Of a stretch of 64,000 nt of DNA, positions 14,987 to 27,500 are shown piece after piece. The notes beneath the pieces were generated by a model that searched no databases, had not been told where the DNA came from, and saw nothing but the letters and a program-made list of their open reading frames with translations. A program made the translations under genes and the position numbers. Origin of the DNA: Aphidius gifuensis (lineage: Eukaryota > Arthropoda > Insecta > Hymenoptera > Braconidae); assembly GCF_014905175.1 (NCBI RefSeq), contig NC_057789.1, forward strand, positions 2,852,001-2,916,000, written 5' to 3'. Position 1 is the stretch's first letter. Each line of letters begins with the position of its first letter.

Positions 14987-16036
14987 AAAGTATATCGGCC
15001 AAGTTGCTGTGAAAGTGTCGTGAGACGACGGAAAACATTGTGCGACACGGGAAATGCCACTGGAATGCCATTCTTTCTTTTATCATTATTATTATATTAT
15101 ATATTTATTTATTTTTTTATAACAGCTTCTATTTGCGGCAAAAGAAGAGATTGTTTAAACCATATAAATCGTGAGACATGGATCATTTATATACAAAAAA
15201 AAAAAAGAGAAAAACTTGAAAAAAAAATAAAAAAACTTTTTACTTTGTTAACAATTATAAATAAGAAAATAATTAAACAACAATATGTCTATGAATTTTT
15301 CATTATAAAAAAATTAAATAATCAATTGTTTATAAAACAAAAAAAAATTTTTAAATTGTTTTTACTAATGATAATAATTTACTAAAAGATAACAAAAAAA
15401 AAAATATATAAAAATGATAACGATTTATCTTTATAACTTTGTTGATCATAAAAATTTCGAATAACAATTGAATTTTTAATCGGTTTTAATTATTATAAAT
15501 AAATAATTATTCATTTCTTTTTTTTATTTTTTTTTTTATCATCGGTATTTAAATTAATTAATCATAATTATATTTATCGATGAAAAACAAAGAAAATATA
15601 ATATGATTCAATAATACAAATTGATAAAAATTAATTGATACTTGATAGATAAAAATATATAATTTTATTTTATTTATAAAAAATATTTTGACCGCTAGAA
15701 TATCAAATTATCAACTGACATTGAATTTATATATTTAAACCCGTGATTTGTGCTTACAAACCGTATTAAAATGGAAAAATTTTTTTTTCCAGATCGCTTG
15801 ATATATCGTGTATATAATATTATTTCCGGAAAATAAATTTTAAATAAATTTAAATCATACATCAAAACGTATTAACCAATTTATATTTAAATTATAAATT
15901 AATTAAATTTAAATATTATTTTTTAATTTGAATATAATAACATTTATAAATTATTTTAAATATTTTTATTTAAAAATAAAAGCTTGAAAGATAAAAATTG
16001 GCAGATAAATTTACGAATGTGTACGAAGGTTTAATC

Positions 16037-16303
16037 CTACGACAAGAAAATATACCAAGTATTTTTTAATTTTATTTTTTTCTTTTGTGTCTTTTGCATA
16101 AACGATTTTATTTTATTTTTTTTAAATACACCTGACAGGAAAATGTGTGCACATCTTGTGATTATCCCATATGTTGTTTTATTATTGCCACTGTTTTCAT
16201 TTATTTTTTGATATTTCAACTTGCACACAGCCACACCTGACAGGATATGATCATTAGGATTTCTGTCACACGAACATGCTAAATTTATTCCCACAGGGTG
16301 CAT
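16037..16303 (-). CDS. Low-confidence small ORF
   Basis: ATG at 16301-16303 (minus) opens an 88-codon frame with a Cys-containing first half (MHPVGINLACSCDRNPNDHI) and a Lys-rich tail. The segment LSGV occurs twice because the DNA contains ACACCTGACAGGA twice. No family or signal peptide is seen; it may be chance. Confidence 0.12.
   Translation of the reverse strand: MHPVGINLACSCDRNPNDHILSGVAVCKLKYQKINENSGNNKTTYGIITRCAHIFLSGVFKKNKIKSFMQKTQKKKIKLKNTWYIFLS
16128..16245. promoter_or_regulatory. Paired E-box direct repeat
   Basis: ACACCTGACAGGA occurs at 16128-16140 and again at 16233-16245. Each contains CACCTG, the E-box type bound by bHLH or Snail-class factors. A 13-base exact repeat spaced 105 bp suggests an enhancer or a small duplication. 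Confidence 0.3.
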
Positions 16304-16649
16304 CACACAACAACATTAAGTATACACATATATTGTATTTATTATGTATATAGATATGTGGCAGTTTGAAATGTACTAATTTAACATACCATGCTGATTA
16401 TTATAATGTGGATATGATTGGCAAATTCTTGAGACTCTCTCATCTGCTTATATACACATCAGAGATTATAATTTAATTGCACAATTGACATGACACAACA
16501 ACATTGAGTATTGAAATAATTGAGCTGAATTAATTGATCAAATCATCATCATCATTTATATGAATGAGTTTTAAATGATTACATGACTATATATAACCTG
16601 ATCACATAATATTCTCAACTGAAATATTCACGACAAAACTATTCTCAAA

Positions 16650-17103
16650 AATATCCACAAGTAAAAAATAAATAAATTAAAGTTTTATCAAAAATTTACA
16701 ATAATTATATCATTAATAAATTTATATAATAAATAAAATAATCAAACATTTAATACAAAGCTTGAAAGATGAAATATTAAAAAAAAAATTAAATAAAAAA
16801 TAATAATAACATTGAGTAATTACAATACAATGACAAATTAATAAATTTTTAAATAAATAAATTTTGAATTTATCCAAGATGCATATGATAATAGTTAATT
16901 TAAAAATAATAAATAAATTTTTCAAATGCAATATTTATTTATTTATCATGCTGATATACTGTTGTCATAATTTTTGACAAATTTTAAATTTTCATAATAT
17001 CATTATGTCTACATGTTACTATGCTTCAATTATTTTTATAATGATAAATTTTCATTTTAAAAATATCTAATGTTCTTGTTGCTAACACCCGCTTCAAGAT
17101 ATT
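16650..17103 (+). repeat. Dispersed repeat family R1, copy 1 (subfamily A)
   Basis: About 450 bp, starting AAATATCCACAAGTAAAAA and ending CCCGCTTCAAGATATT. It shares almost the whole length with the copies at 25.0, 30.6, 37.0 and 60.2 kb. The ends are weakly inverted (AATATC/GATATT). It lacks the extra 3' tail present in other copies. The minus-strand ORF inside (M at 16931) is common to all copies because they are so similar; it is not evidence of a protein. Confidence 0.85.
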
Positions 17104-20100
17104 TAGTCATCATACAATTTTAAATAATAATTTATTATTATTTTCATATTATGTTACTCGTTTGAATTTTTTTTTCCAATGAATTCATATTCATTCTGTA
17201 AAATGAAATAATATGACTATATAGTCATTGTAAGAAAATTAAAATAGAAAAAGAAAAACAAGAGAATAATGGAAAATAATATTGATTTTTTTTTTTTTAA
17301 ATCATAATGTTGTAGAATTATTTATCCACATTTTTTCGTGGCACTTGATGTTACAGAGTGAATTTAATAATTGGCGAATCACCTTCTTGGAATAATAATA
17401 ACAATAATAATAATAATCATAATAATAAATAATAATAATTAGTCGTCGCGGGTGTTCTTTTTGACCGAGATTGCGTATACATGTATGAGAAAAAAAAGTA
17501 AAATAACAATCATCACAATCATAATGAAAATTAAGGAAAAAAGATAACAACAATAATAATAATAATAATATTAATACAAAGGAAAAAAAAATAGAGATAA
17601 TATAAATGAAAACAAGACAAAAATTGTGTAAAAAAAAAAAAATAAAACAAAATGAAATAATAGAATAAAAAAAATAAATAGCATCGTCAAGAACTAGGAC
17701 CAATTAAAATCCAAATGACCAAGATGGTAGATACTCACAAGACATGCTTACGTGGGAAAGACATCCTCAAGATGCTTAATTGAAGTAAAAAAAAAAAATG
17801 AAATTAAAAAAAAACAATATATTTGTCTTGAAGAAAAAACGAAAAAAAAAATTTTTAAAATAGAAATTAATATGTTAATTAATTATTGATTAATTAATAG
17901 AAATAATTTTTCGGAATTTTTCTAATTATTTAAATGTTAAAAAACAACAATAAGGAAATAAAAAAAAATAATCTCAATAAGTGGTGTAAGTATACGCCTC
18001 GAAGACGATGTTAACTGGCGTAAAAAAACTTGGTGCAACCATCAAGCCAACCATATGAAAATCCACACAGTTAACACACATAAGGACATTGACTCTCGGT
18101 GAAACTTTCGCCAATTGCTTTCATATGGAGCAACTGTATATATACATGTATCATTTAATCATACCAGCATACTGATAAATATATTGGCACTGGGTGAATA
18201 ATATTTATACATTTTTTTTCATTTCATTTTTTTCAATACTTTAGTATTGTAAAAAAAAATAACAGAAAAAAAAAAATCAAATAATAAAGGTAAAGGAAAA
18301 AATGTACCTGTTAAATGTCGAAAAAGATAATGTCGAAAAAAATTAAACGAAATGAAAAAGACCACCTTGCGCAGCTCAAAAAATTCTGTATCGAAAAAAG
18401 AAAAAAAAAATATTGAATAAATCAAATTTGTTTTAATAAATATTACACTTGCAACGGTACTTTCTCTTTTATTATTTTTATTATTATTATCAACGTCATC
18501 TCAATGTTCTCGATAAAATAATAATAAAAAAAATCATTGAACAATTATACCATCAAACGGAAGTAACTGAAAAAGTGTCGGTTTATTTAAATTACATGCA
18601 ATTGGTAATACCAATTATGTATTGATTCCGGAAATAGGTATAACTTGCAAAAAAAAAAAAAAAGGGATAGAAAGAATAAATAAATGTAAAGATTTGAAAG
18701 ATACTGTACATTGTCACATACTTGAACAATTAGAAAAAAAATATATTTAGTTTTTGATTATGTATTTGTATTTTGCATACAATCGTGGGAATATTGTTTA
18801 GCAATATATTCAAAAGAGGGATTCTCTTGTTTAAGATATGAAAATAAAAAAAAATGTTTATATATAAAATAAACAAAGATATGCTTGACTTCCTTTACCG
18901 GTTTGTTTTCTTGTATTTTTACTTTTTTTTCTAAATTTATTTCGTAATTTAAATTGAATTGTTAATTTACTTTTTTTAGACTTTTTTTTGCTTTGTTTGT
19001 ATTATTTGTATTGTTATTTTTCATAGAAATTTATTGAAATTTATCTTAAAAAATAAGTTGGTTTTTTTTACTTATGAAATTATTAATTTGGTTTTGTTTT
19101 TTGCTATTACGGTCTGTGAAATTTATAGGAAGCAGTGCGTAATGGCACGTATATCACAGTAAACCGATGGCAAAAAAATTAAAAAATTATAAATTCAAAA
19201 TTAAATCCTACATTTATTAAGATACTTTTTCGTTTGATTTTTTTTGCATTTAATCAGTCAAAATACCAACTTATTTTTGTGATAAAAATTTGATAATAAA
19301 ACTCAAAAATTACTAACAAAACAAATCAATAATTAAAACAAAAAAAAACAGTCTTTTTCTTGCATTTTCGTATATTAATTTCTCACACAAATATTTTGGC
19401 ATTTTGGCATTCCAATAGACCCAATGTAAAAAAAAAAAAGAATTTTTTGTTGTAAATAATTTGAAATAAAAAATCAAGTAAATAAATGTCGTTAAAAATT
19501 TTAAAAAATATAAATAAAGTGTTGATAGTTTGAGGTCGAGTGATGTAGAAGAGTGGATTAGTGGAGTATGTTACATATATGCCTCTAATTGAACTGATTG
19601 GTGATCGTATTTAATAGATATCGTTGATAATATATATAAAATAGTATGAACGAGTTGGCAATAAATGATTGGGTAACGGGAGCATCTGGTGTGTAGCACT
19701 TTTGAATCTTTTAAACAGTTATATTACACATGCGTATCTATCAAAAAATTTTTATCTATGTGCGTACATATATATGCAATAAATAAAACAGTTGTTTATG
19801 TATTTTTGTCTGATGACTTACTTTTTTTTTTATCATGTGTTTCATATGCCACTCAATATTCTTCATACAAACTGTGAATAAATATACACCCAATCAATAT
19901 TATTTTGATTTGCAATGAAGACTATACCGTTCAATTTAAATTCTTGAAATTATTTCAAAAATATATAGCACAAACATATGAAAATAAATACCTATGGTTT
20001 ATTTATTTTTTATTTTTTAAATAATTACTGCAATAAAAAAAAAAAATTTCATTTTACTGTGAGAATTCATTTATATACTTTCAAAATAATTTAATCAATT

Positions 20101-23100
20101 TTATAGATTAATCAGTATAATTTTTGTGCGTGATTAATTTTTTTCAATAAAAAAAAATATATTTCATTTTTTTTTTTGTTTATACAAAATACTTATACAC
20201 CATAATTTATGATTTTTTTTTTTTTTTTTTTGATAATTTTCTTAATGTTCAGAGGAAAAAAATTATACGCATTATGAATTTTTTTATTTATTTATTCATA
20301 ATTGCAAGTGGTATATTATATCGCGTGACGAAAAAAAAAATAAAAAAAAATTCACTCAACAACTGTCGTCTTGTAAATTCTATTTGTCTATACTATATTT
20401 TTTTTTTTTTTTTATACAGTGAGCAAAGTCTGGATGTCTTTAATAAATTAATGTTTTAAAATTTTAATAATCATAAATAGTTTGAATAATTAAAATATAA
20501 AGAAAAAAATACTGTGAATTTAAAAATTTAAAAAAAAATCAATTTGCAACAGTTGAAATAACATGAACAATGTCAATTATATTATTATCACCTTTATATT
20601 ATTTTTTTTTATTTTTAATTTTAGTAAACAATTTGTAATGCAATAACAAACTGATATACTCAGCCATCAACTTTAATTATCAGCTGAATTTTAAATGACT
20701 CGTAACAAAAAAAATATACATAATAATTATTCTTATTTTTATATATTTCTTTTTTTTTTTTTAGTTTAATGTATTTTGCAGTATTACATCCACGTGGCTT
20801 ATCTATACTAAATTATTTTTTCTTTAAATTTATTTATCTATTGTTTCATTTATTATTTAGAGATTAAATTTTAACATAACATTTGAATTTTCTGAGAAAC
20901 AAATAAAAAAATATTTATATTTTAATTTAATTTAATTTATACTTGAATTATTTATTTAAATTAATTTGTAAATATATATAACTTGCTAAATAATATTTAT
21001 ACAATCGTGTGAAATTTTTATTTATACAATTGAATTTTACACATTGAACTTTCATTAATTCAATTCAAATTAAAATTTATAATATTAACAGTAATTTTTT
21101 TTCGTCAAAAATATGTGTTAAATTTATTTAAAAAATTTATTTTTTATCTCATATGACCATCAAACTGTCCTATTCACTAGGATAATTTCCTCTTTTTGTT
21201 TTTTTTAATTAAAAGCCATATTTTAATTCAAAAATAATTTTAATTATTATTTTAATTTATATAATTAAACAATACATGTGTACCATCATCTAACGTATAA
21301 AAAATTTGAAATATCAAGTTTATTTCTTTGTTAAAAAAATAATATACAAATATCAGAGTTGAAAAAAAATAATTATTCAAACAGCCTTGAACCTGTCAAG
21401 TGTTTGTCCTTGTTATTAAGACCTTTTTTATTTTTAATTTCAACAAAAGTATTGTTGAGAAATTGTTGAACATTGTGTGCACACATCATCTTGACAATTT
21501 GCTACTTCAAAACCACAACCACGATGATCAACATGACGGAAATAATTCAACTTTTATATCTACCACTTATTTGATCGATTAATAATTATTATTATTATTA
21601 ATATTATCATTATGACATTGAAAATTTGATGAGACAACAAAATTTATACTTTTACAAAAGCAATTGATCTTAATTTAAATTTTTCATAATTATTATTGCT
21701 TGCTTCATTAAAACATTAACAATTAAACAAAAAAAAAAAATAATATTTATTTTCACTTGTACTTTTTCTGTGTTGTGTAAAAAAAAATTATAAAAAAAAT
21801 TAATTTACATTTGAAATAATCATTGCATGCTGAATTTATATTAATTTACTGTTTTTTTTTTAATTTTTTTTTTTCTTAATTTTTTTCTAATAATATAAAT
21901 AATTTTTTTTAAATGATAAATATGTGGGGGCTGGAATTCAACCTGTCGTAAAATAATCATGTTATAAAAAAAATTTTAGAAAAAATTAAAATAAAAAACA
22001 TCATCTTGGTAATCAACTAGATGTTGGATAAAATCATGTAGTTGCATCACAAAACACGTGAACCATTATACGACCTTCTTCAACCTCAAACATTTTTATT
22101 TTGTAATTAATTTTTTTCATTTTTTATTTATCTACCGATCAAAATACTATTATAAAAATTTATTTTCTAAAAATAAATTGACAATTAAGTGCATTCAAAA
22201 ATCTGCATTATGTAAATTTTCTTAAATAAATTCTTTTTTTGATTTTTAAATGGGTCAACAAAATTGCAATCAATTTTTTAATTATTCATTGACACTATTT
22301 TCTGTATTTACTAATGAAAATATAAATTAATTTTTGAAGTTAGATTAAATATATTTTTTGGTATTTATTCATCTTCAAAATGAACATTATTCTTGTCGCG
22401 TTTTATGCAAGTCAAGATACACGATTTAAACAACACGCCAAAGGGTTGATAATAATATTAAGTCAAAGTTGAAATTGCATGCAAAGTTAAAATTTTACAT
22501 AACAATTGCAATTTAATTTAAATCTAATCAATTATTTATATTAATGAAATATAAAAAATTAAATTTAATGAGAATATAAAAATGTATTTTAGTGTCAATT
22601 TATTTAATTCATTATCAAGGCTTTTTAAATTTAATGACAAAGAACTTGAAGACTTTTTTACAGCTCAATAATAACAAGCAATCAAATTAGCTCTAAAATT
22701 AAATCAAACTTTCAATCATCAAGTAACTAGCTAATCAACAAACTTCAGTATTATTTGACCTCAATTTATTAAACAAATAAAAAATCATCAATTTTTAACA
22801 TGATTTAAACATTAAATTTTGTGATGATAGTTTTAATTTGTGTCAAGGTTAAGTTGACACAAAAAAAGCCAATAAATGATTTGATAGAAAAAAAAATACA
22901 TTGTCGAGAATCACCATGAGAATTTGAATTATTCAAATATATTTTTATGATATTTTTTTTTTTCATTTGCTTTGTATGGAAAAATGGTAATTCAAGCAAG
23001 ACTTGCATGTGCATTATGCATTAAAATATCGATTTTAATATTGCGTGGTGGTAAAGTCCAAGCCACATATTGATCCAAAAAATGTCTAAAGCTTTGTGTA

Positions 23101-23788
23101 CAATAGCATAAAAATATTTCCAAGACTTTGAATAATAATTTAAGTATAGTTTGTTTAACAAAAATAAAAAAAGTTTTATTTATTTTTTTGATTTGACTGA
23201 TGATGGTGATATTATTTTATTTTTTATTTCATGGATCATCATTCTACATGCCTCAAGTTCAATGAAGAAAAAAAAATATATACATAAAAAAGAAAAAAAA
23301 AAATAATCCACTTGTAAGAATAGTTCTAGGTCACTAACTTTATCAATTTTTTTTTTTTTTCTTTTATGTGCAAATCGTGACTTTTTTCTATCTCAATGGA
23401 AAACCACCAAGCTGTTAGTTTTTATTTTAAAAAATTTTCTTAACCTCGTATGTATATATTTTTTTTTTTCATACTGACTTGTTTTATATTATGTTTATCT
23501 CAAAAAATTCATAGCACGTAAGAATGTGACCCCTCAAAGTTGACATTAGGCAAAATAAAAAAGAAACATGTAATCATGATGCGAAGAATAATTACAAAAG
23601 ATGGACTCATCATCAGAGAAATATTAAATACTTGTTTACATGTTATATTATTATAAATATTATAATTTTCTACTTGTTTGTATTATTATTAAAATTGAAT
23701 AAAAATTTTATATAAAAAATAAAAAATGATATCTACTTTGCCGGATACCACAAGACTTCCGTTTGGTTGGGAATATCATCAAGCACAT
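17104..23788. other. A/T-rich spacer between repeat copy 1 and FAM43
   Basis: Contains ATA triplet repeats (17395-17445 and 17548-17572), a richer island at 17980-18125 with no lasting frame, and repeat R2 copy b. No supported gene. Confidence 0.5.
19136..19300. repeat. Diverged repeat family R2, copy b
   Basis: Second copy of the repeat at 3058-3225, same orientation, with the same ordered blocks ending AAAATACCAACTTATTTTTG. No terminal inverted repeats or ORF can be seen. Confidence 0.65.
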
Positions 23789-23814
23789 CCTCTCCCTTTC
23801 TCTCTCTCTCCCTT
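23789..23814. promoter_or_regulatory. CT/GA-rich tract upstream of FAM43 exon
   Basis: A run of CTCTCC...CTCTCTCTC about 110 nt before the FAM43 acceptor is the clearest GAGA-type tract I noticed. Insect GAGA factor binds such repeats at promoters (general knowledge). It could equally be the pyrimidine tract of an alternative acceptor, ACACAAACAG at 23824. Either reading suggests an alternative 5' end for FAM43. Confidence 0.35.
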
Positions 23815-23922
23815 ACACAAACAGATGATAAACCTTATTATTTACGTTAAATTTTTAATAAATATATATTTTCATAAATTATTATATTAAATATCTAATA
23901 ATTATATTATTTTTTGTTGCAG

Positions 23923-24302
23923 ATATTAATTTGTTGGAGAAAAACTCAGACAGTCTAAATAAATTTTAATAATTGTAATTCATCAATTGGAAATCGAAAA
24001 AAATTTGTCAAATTAATTATAAAGCTTTGACAATTAATTGTTTGATATTATTGTAAAAATATAATTAAACAAAAATTGTGTAAATGAATTGCCATGTAGC
24101 AAGTGGCAATGGAAAAAAAATTTACTAGGATGACTGAAGATTAATTCAGCAAGTCATCTTGGATTGAATTTGATAACCAGTTGAATTGTGAGTCAATCAA
24201 ATAGATATAGGCAAAAAAAAAAAAATAGAATAATTAGTGGAAAATTAAAATACAATTTGAAAATTGAGATAAAAAAAAAGACTGAAGTAAGTGAAAGCTA
24301 AA
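23923..24302 (+). other. FAM43A: FAM43 5' untranslated exon segment
   Basis: A T-rich tract ending TTTTTTGTTGCAG (AG at 23921-23922) is a good splice acceptor. The segment from there to the start codon has no in-frame coding sequence, so it is read as the untranslated 5' part of the first coding exon, fed by an upstream non-coding exon not identified. It contains small upstream ORFs: ATG at 24084 (14 codons, stop at 24126-24128) and ATG at 24130 (4 codons). These could lower translation of the main frame. Confidence 0.6.
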
Positions 24303-24531
24303 ATGAAGACAATGGGTGATGTAGTTGCTGATTCAATTGATGATAATTCAAGACAAGAATCAAATCATCATGCTTCAGTTAGTAAAGAGTTGGGTCAAAG
24401 AACACTTAGATCATTGAAAAGAGGACTTGGTCGTTTGTGGAGACGACATAGGGGCAATGCCTCGATTACCGAATATGATCCATCCTACAAGGTTGCTTAT
24501 CTTGGAAATGTACTGACTGGATGGGCCAAAG
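24303..24531 (+). CDS. FAM43A: FAM43 coding exon 1
   Basis: Encodes residues 1-76 plus one base of codon 77. It carries the Ser/His-rich N-terminus, the basic helix-like stretch and the first PTB strand (YKVAYLGNV). The donor is CAAAG/GTTAGC (GT at 24532), and the reading frame reaches a stop right after the donor, which supports splicing here. Intron 1 is about 6.75 kb. Confidence 0.93.
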
Positions 24532-27500
24532 GTTAGCAATAAACATTATACTCATATTTAGATTTATTTATTTTTTTTTTCTTTTATGTATACATAACAC
24601 AAATATATATGTTTATAAATAAAATTAAAATATCATGTTAAAGGGATGTGGTTAATAAATAACAAGACAGTTTTGTTGTTATTATTATTGTGATTATATT
24701 TTTTTTTCAAGTTCAAAAAGACAAGAGTAAATTGTGGAAGATTTTATGGAGAAATATGAGCAAGCTTGTTATGCTTGGTTGATATTTGTTTAGGTATCTA
24801 ACCGGAATTTGTAAATTTATTTATTACGTTTTTTATTTTGGATATTTTATTTTGTCTTTGATTTTATACATACAGTTTTGAGGAAAAAATATCATTTGGG
24901 AAAGTTTGAAAATTTGAGTTGAAAGTATTTCGTGAGAAACAATAAATAACGTTGATAAATTTTTATTGATAAATTTCAATTCAGTCAAATCATCCAGAAA
25001 TAAAATATTCTGGTAAAAAAAATATCTTGAATCGGGTGTTATAGCAACAAGAACATTAGATATTTTTAAAATGAAAATTTATCATTATAAAAATAATTGA
25101 AGCATAGTAACATGTAGACATAATGATATTATGAAAATTTAAAATTTGTCAAAAATTATGACAACAGTATATCAGCATGATAAATAAATAAATATTGCAT
25201 TTGAAAAATTTATTTATTATTTTTAAATTAACTATTATCATATGCATCTTGGATAAATTCAAAATTTATTTATTTAAAAATTTATTAATTTGTCATTGTA
25301 TTGTAATTACTCAATGTTATTATTATTTTTTATTTAATTTTTTTTTAATATTTCATCTTTCAAGCTATGTATTAAATGTTTGATTATTTTATTTATTTAT
25401 TCAATTTATTATTATATAAATTTATTAATAATATAATTATTAATTTTTAACTTGTAGATATTTTTAATGTGGGATAGTAATGTTATTATTAAAAAATAGT
25501 AGTACAAGATAAACAAGTAGTATACTCAATTATGAGCCTGATTGATCAACAAGACCAACAATGACATGTAGGTAGTTGATCTAAAATAGTCGACCCATGC
25601 AAACGGCAATTGTTTATACCCAAGTAAAATACTATCATCACATTAACTAAACAATAATCATTATTTAATAGTCAAATCACGTGATAATTTGCACCGGAAC
25701 TGCGCAGTCAATATTAAATACTCAATATTCAACCCACACATTGTACTTATCCTCATAAATTTTATTTATATTAATTTTATCATCATTATTATTTAATCCA
25801 AGTATAATTAATTATATTTTTTACGTTTAGTTTATTATTTAAAAAATAAAAAAAGCTAAATAACAAGTTTGATTTATCAATGTGATAATGATTCAATTAA
25901 TCAATACTCATTCAAGTGGTTTGAAAATATTCCAAAGACTTTTTATCAATTGTAAATCTATCAGTACAAGTTTCATTAATTTGCTGGAATATTCTAGAGT
26001 TTATGTATTGACCTAGACCTCGCCCTTTGCATTTATAAAAACAAGGCCAATTTCTTTCTTCATATTTTTATTATTATATTTATAATTACTGTAAAAAATA
26101 ACTTGAATAATCATTGCACTTGTGTTTGTTGTTGTGGGTTTGTTTTATTATTTTTAATTTAAATATAATGATGATTAATATTTACTGATAAGAAATATAT
26201 TGGTGACAATGATATTATTGTGGTACAATGACCGAGCATCAGGCTCATCATGATGAGGGTCTTCCTACTTTCTCTGGCACATACCATGAACTACCTTTAC
26301 TTGTGCCAAACGACATTCAATTCAACACTTTGGCCTTAATCATAAATTTTATTATTACGGTAATACGGTATTCACTAACATTCACAGTCTTTGACTTATC
26401 AAGCTTAATTAATTCCGTTGGATTAAACCATCTTTTTTTTAAATTTTATTTTTTGCTATTTATATTTAACCAATGACCAAGTTATTTTAACTAGATTATC
26501 GATTATTTATTAGCAAAAAATTTCATAGAAAATTCAGGTATTTTTTTTTTCTTCTATTTTTAATTTGTAGATTAAAAGCTGACATTTGCACATGATACAA
26601 ATGACCCAAATATTTTTCTTCTTAAAAAAAAAAGTACACTTCATTAATTATTACTGATAAAATTTTATTTTCTAAATTTATTAAATTTTCATTCGCTCGT
26701 TATTTTATAGAATAAATTTCAAAACAATTTTAGGTATTATATTTTCTTTAAGAAAATAAAACAAATAAATATCATAGACCAATTTTCAATCTATTTATTT
26801 TTTATTATTCCAAAATAGTAAAAAAAAACCACAACTTTCGATATTTGTAGAAAAAAAATACTGCGAAAGTTATTTTCGTTTTTTTAAATAAAAAAAAAGT
26901 ATATAAATTTCCAATATATATTTATTTATTTTCCAATAGAAATAGATAATAATAAAAAAAAAAAAAAAAAAATAGTCAATAGTCTAATGCCTTGAATTGA
27001 TTGACAATTTAAACTGTTCAATTTTTCATCATCCAGAGACAAAAATAAGTACAAAAAAAAAAAATTATAAATTATTTTCTTTTTGTATGAATTTATTGAT
27101 TGATTGATTGATAGTGATGATGACGATGATGATGATAGATTAAAAATAAAAAACACCTAAGGTCAAACGTATTTTTATAAAAATCTATTGTCGATACAAA
27201 AAGAAAAATTTATTTTGTGCCAGCATTAGATAATTTATAAATAAAAAGTCAATTAATATTTGTATTATGTTAATAATTTTAACAAGTCGAAGATGATGAT
27301 GATGATGACGATTTATAATAAAATCTCACGGATCATAATAATTTTTTTATATTCATCTATTTAATTATGATTAGTCAACAAAATTGTGACACTAATAAAT
27401 TACTTGTGTTGTCTTATTGGGCTGTCATGATAAATTACATTCTATTATTTTTTTTTTTACTTATCAATGTCTTTTTTTTTGTTATCAATTTTTTACTTCC

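Larger units (their letters stand above)
5021..16127. other. A/T-rich spacer upstream of FAM43
   Basis: No gene is supported. Islands lie at 5260-5540 (minus strand open from a TTG codon at 5389, without ATG), 12741-12965 (rich in CTGTAG/ACAGCT and TATAC words, no lasting frame) and 14979-15070. The short ORFs here are driven by poly-A/T tracts. Confidence 0.5.

Noticed and set aside
15020..15385. 121-codon ORF
   Set aside because: Begins at GTG, then becomes Lys/Ile/Phe-rich sequence dictated by poly-A/T tracts; no motif.
16722..16931. The same predicted peptide (MHLKNLFIIFKLTIIICILD...) at five places
   Set aside because: It comes from near-identical R1 repeat DNA. It is A/T-driven, its C-terminus differs with each copy's flank, and its sequence identity reflects recent copying, not coding constraint.
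17302..17703. 133-codon minus-strand ORF rich in Phe, Tyr, Leu and Ile
   Set aside because: Composition follows ATT/ATA microsatellites; no recognisable domain.
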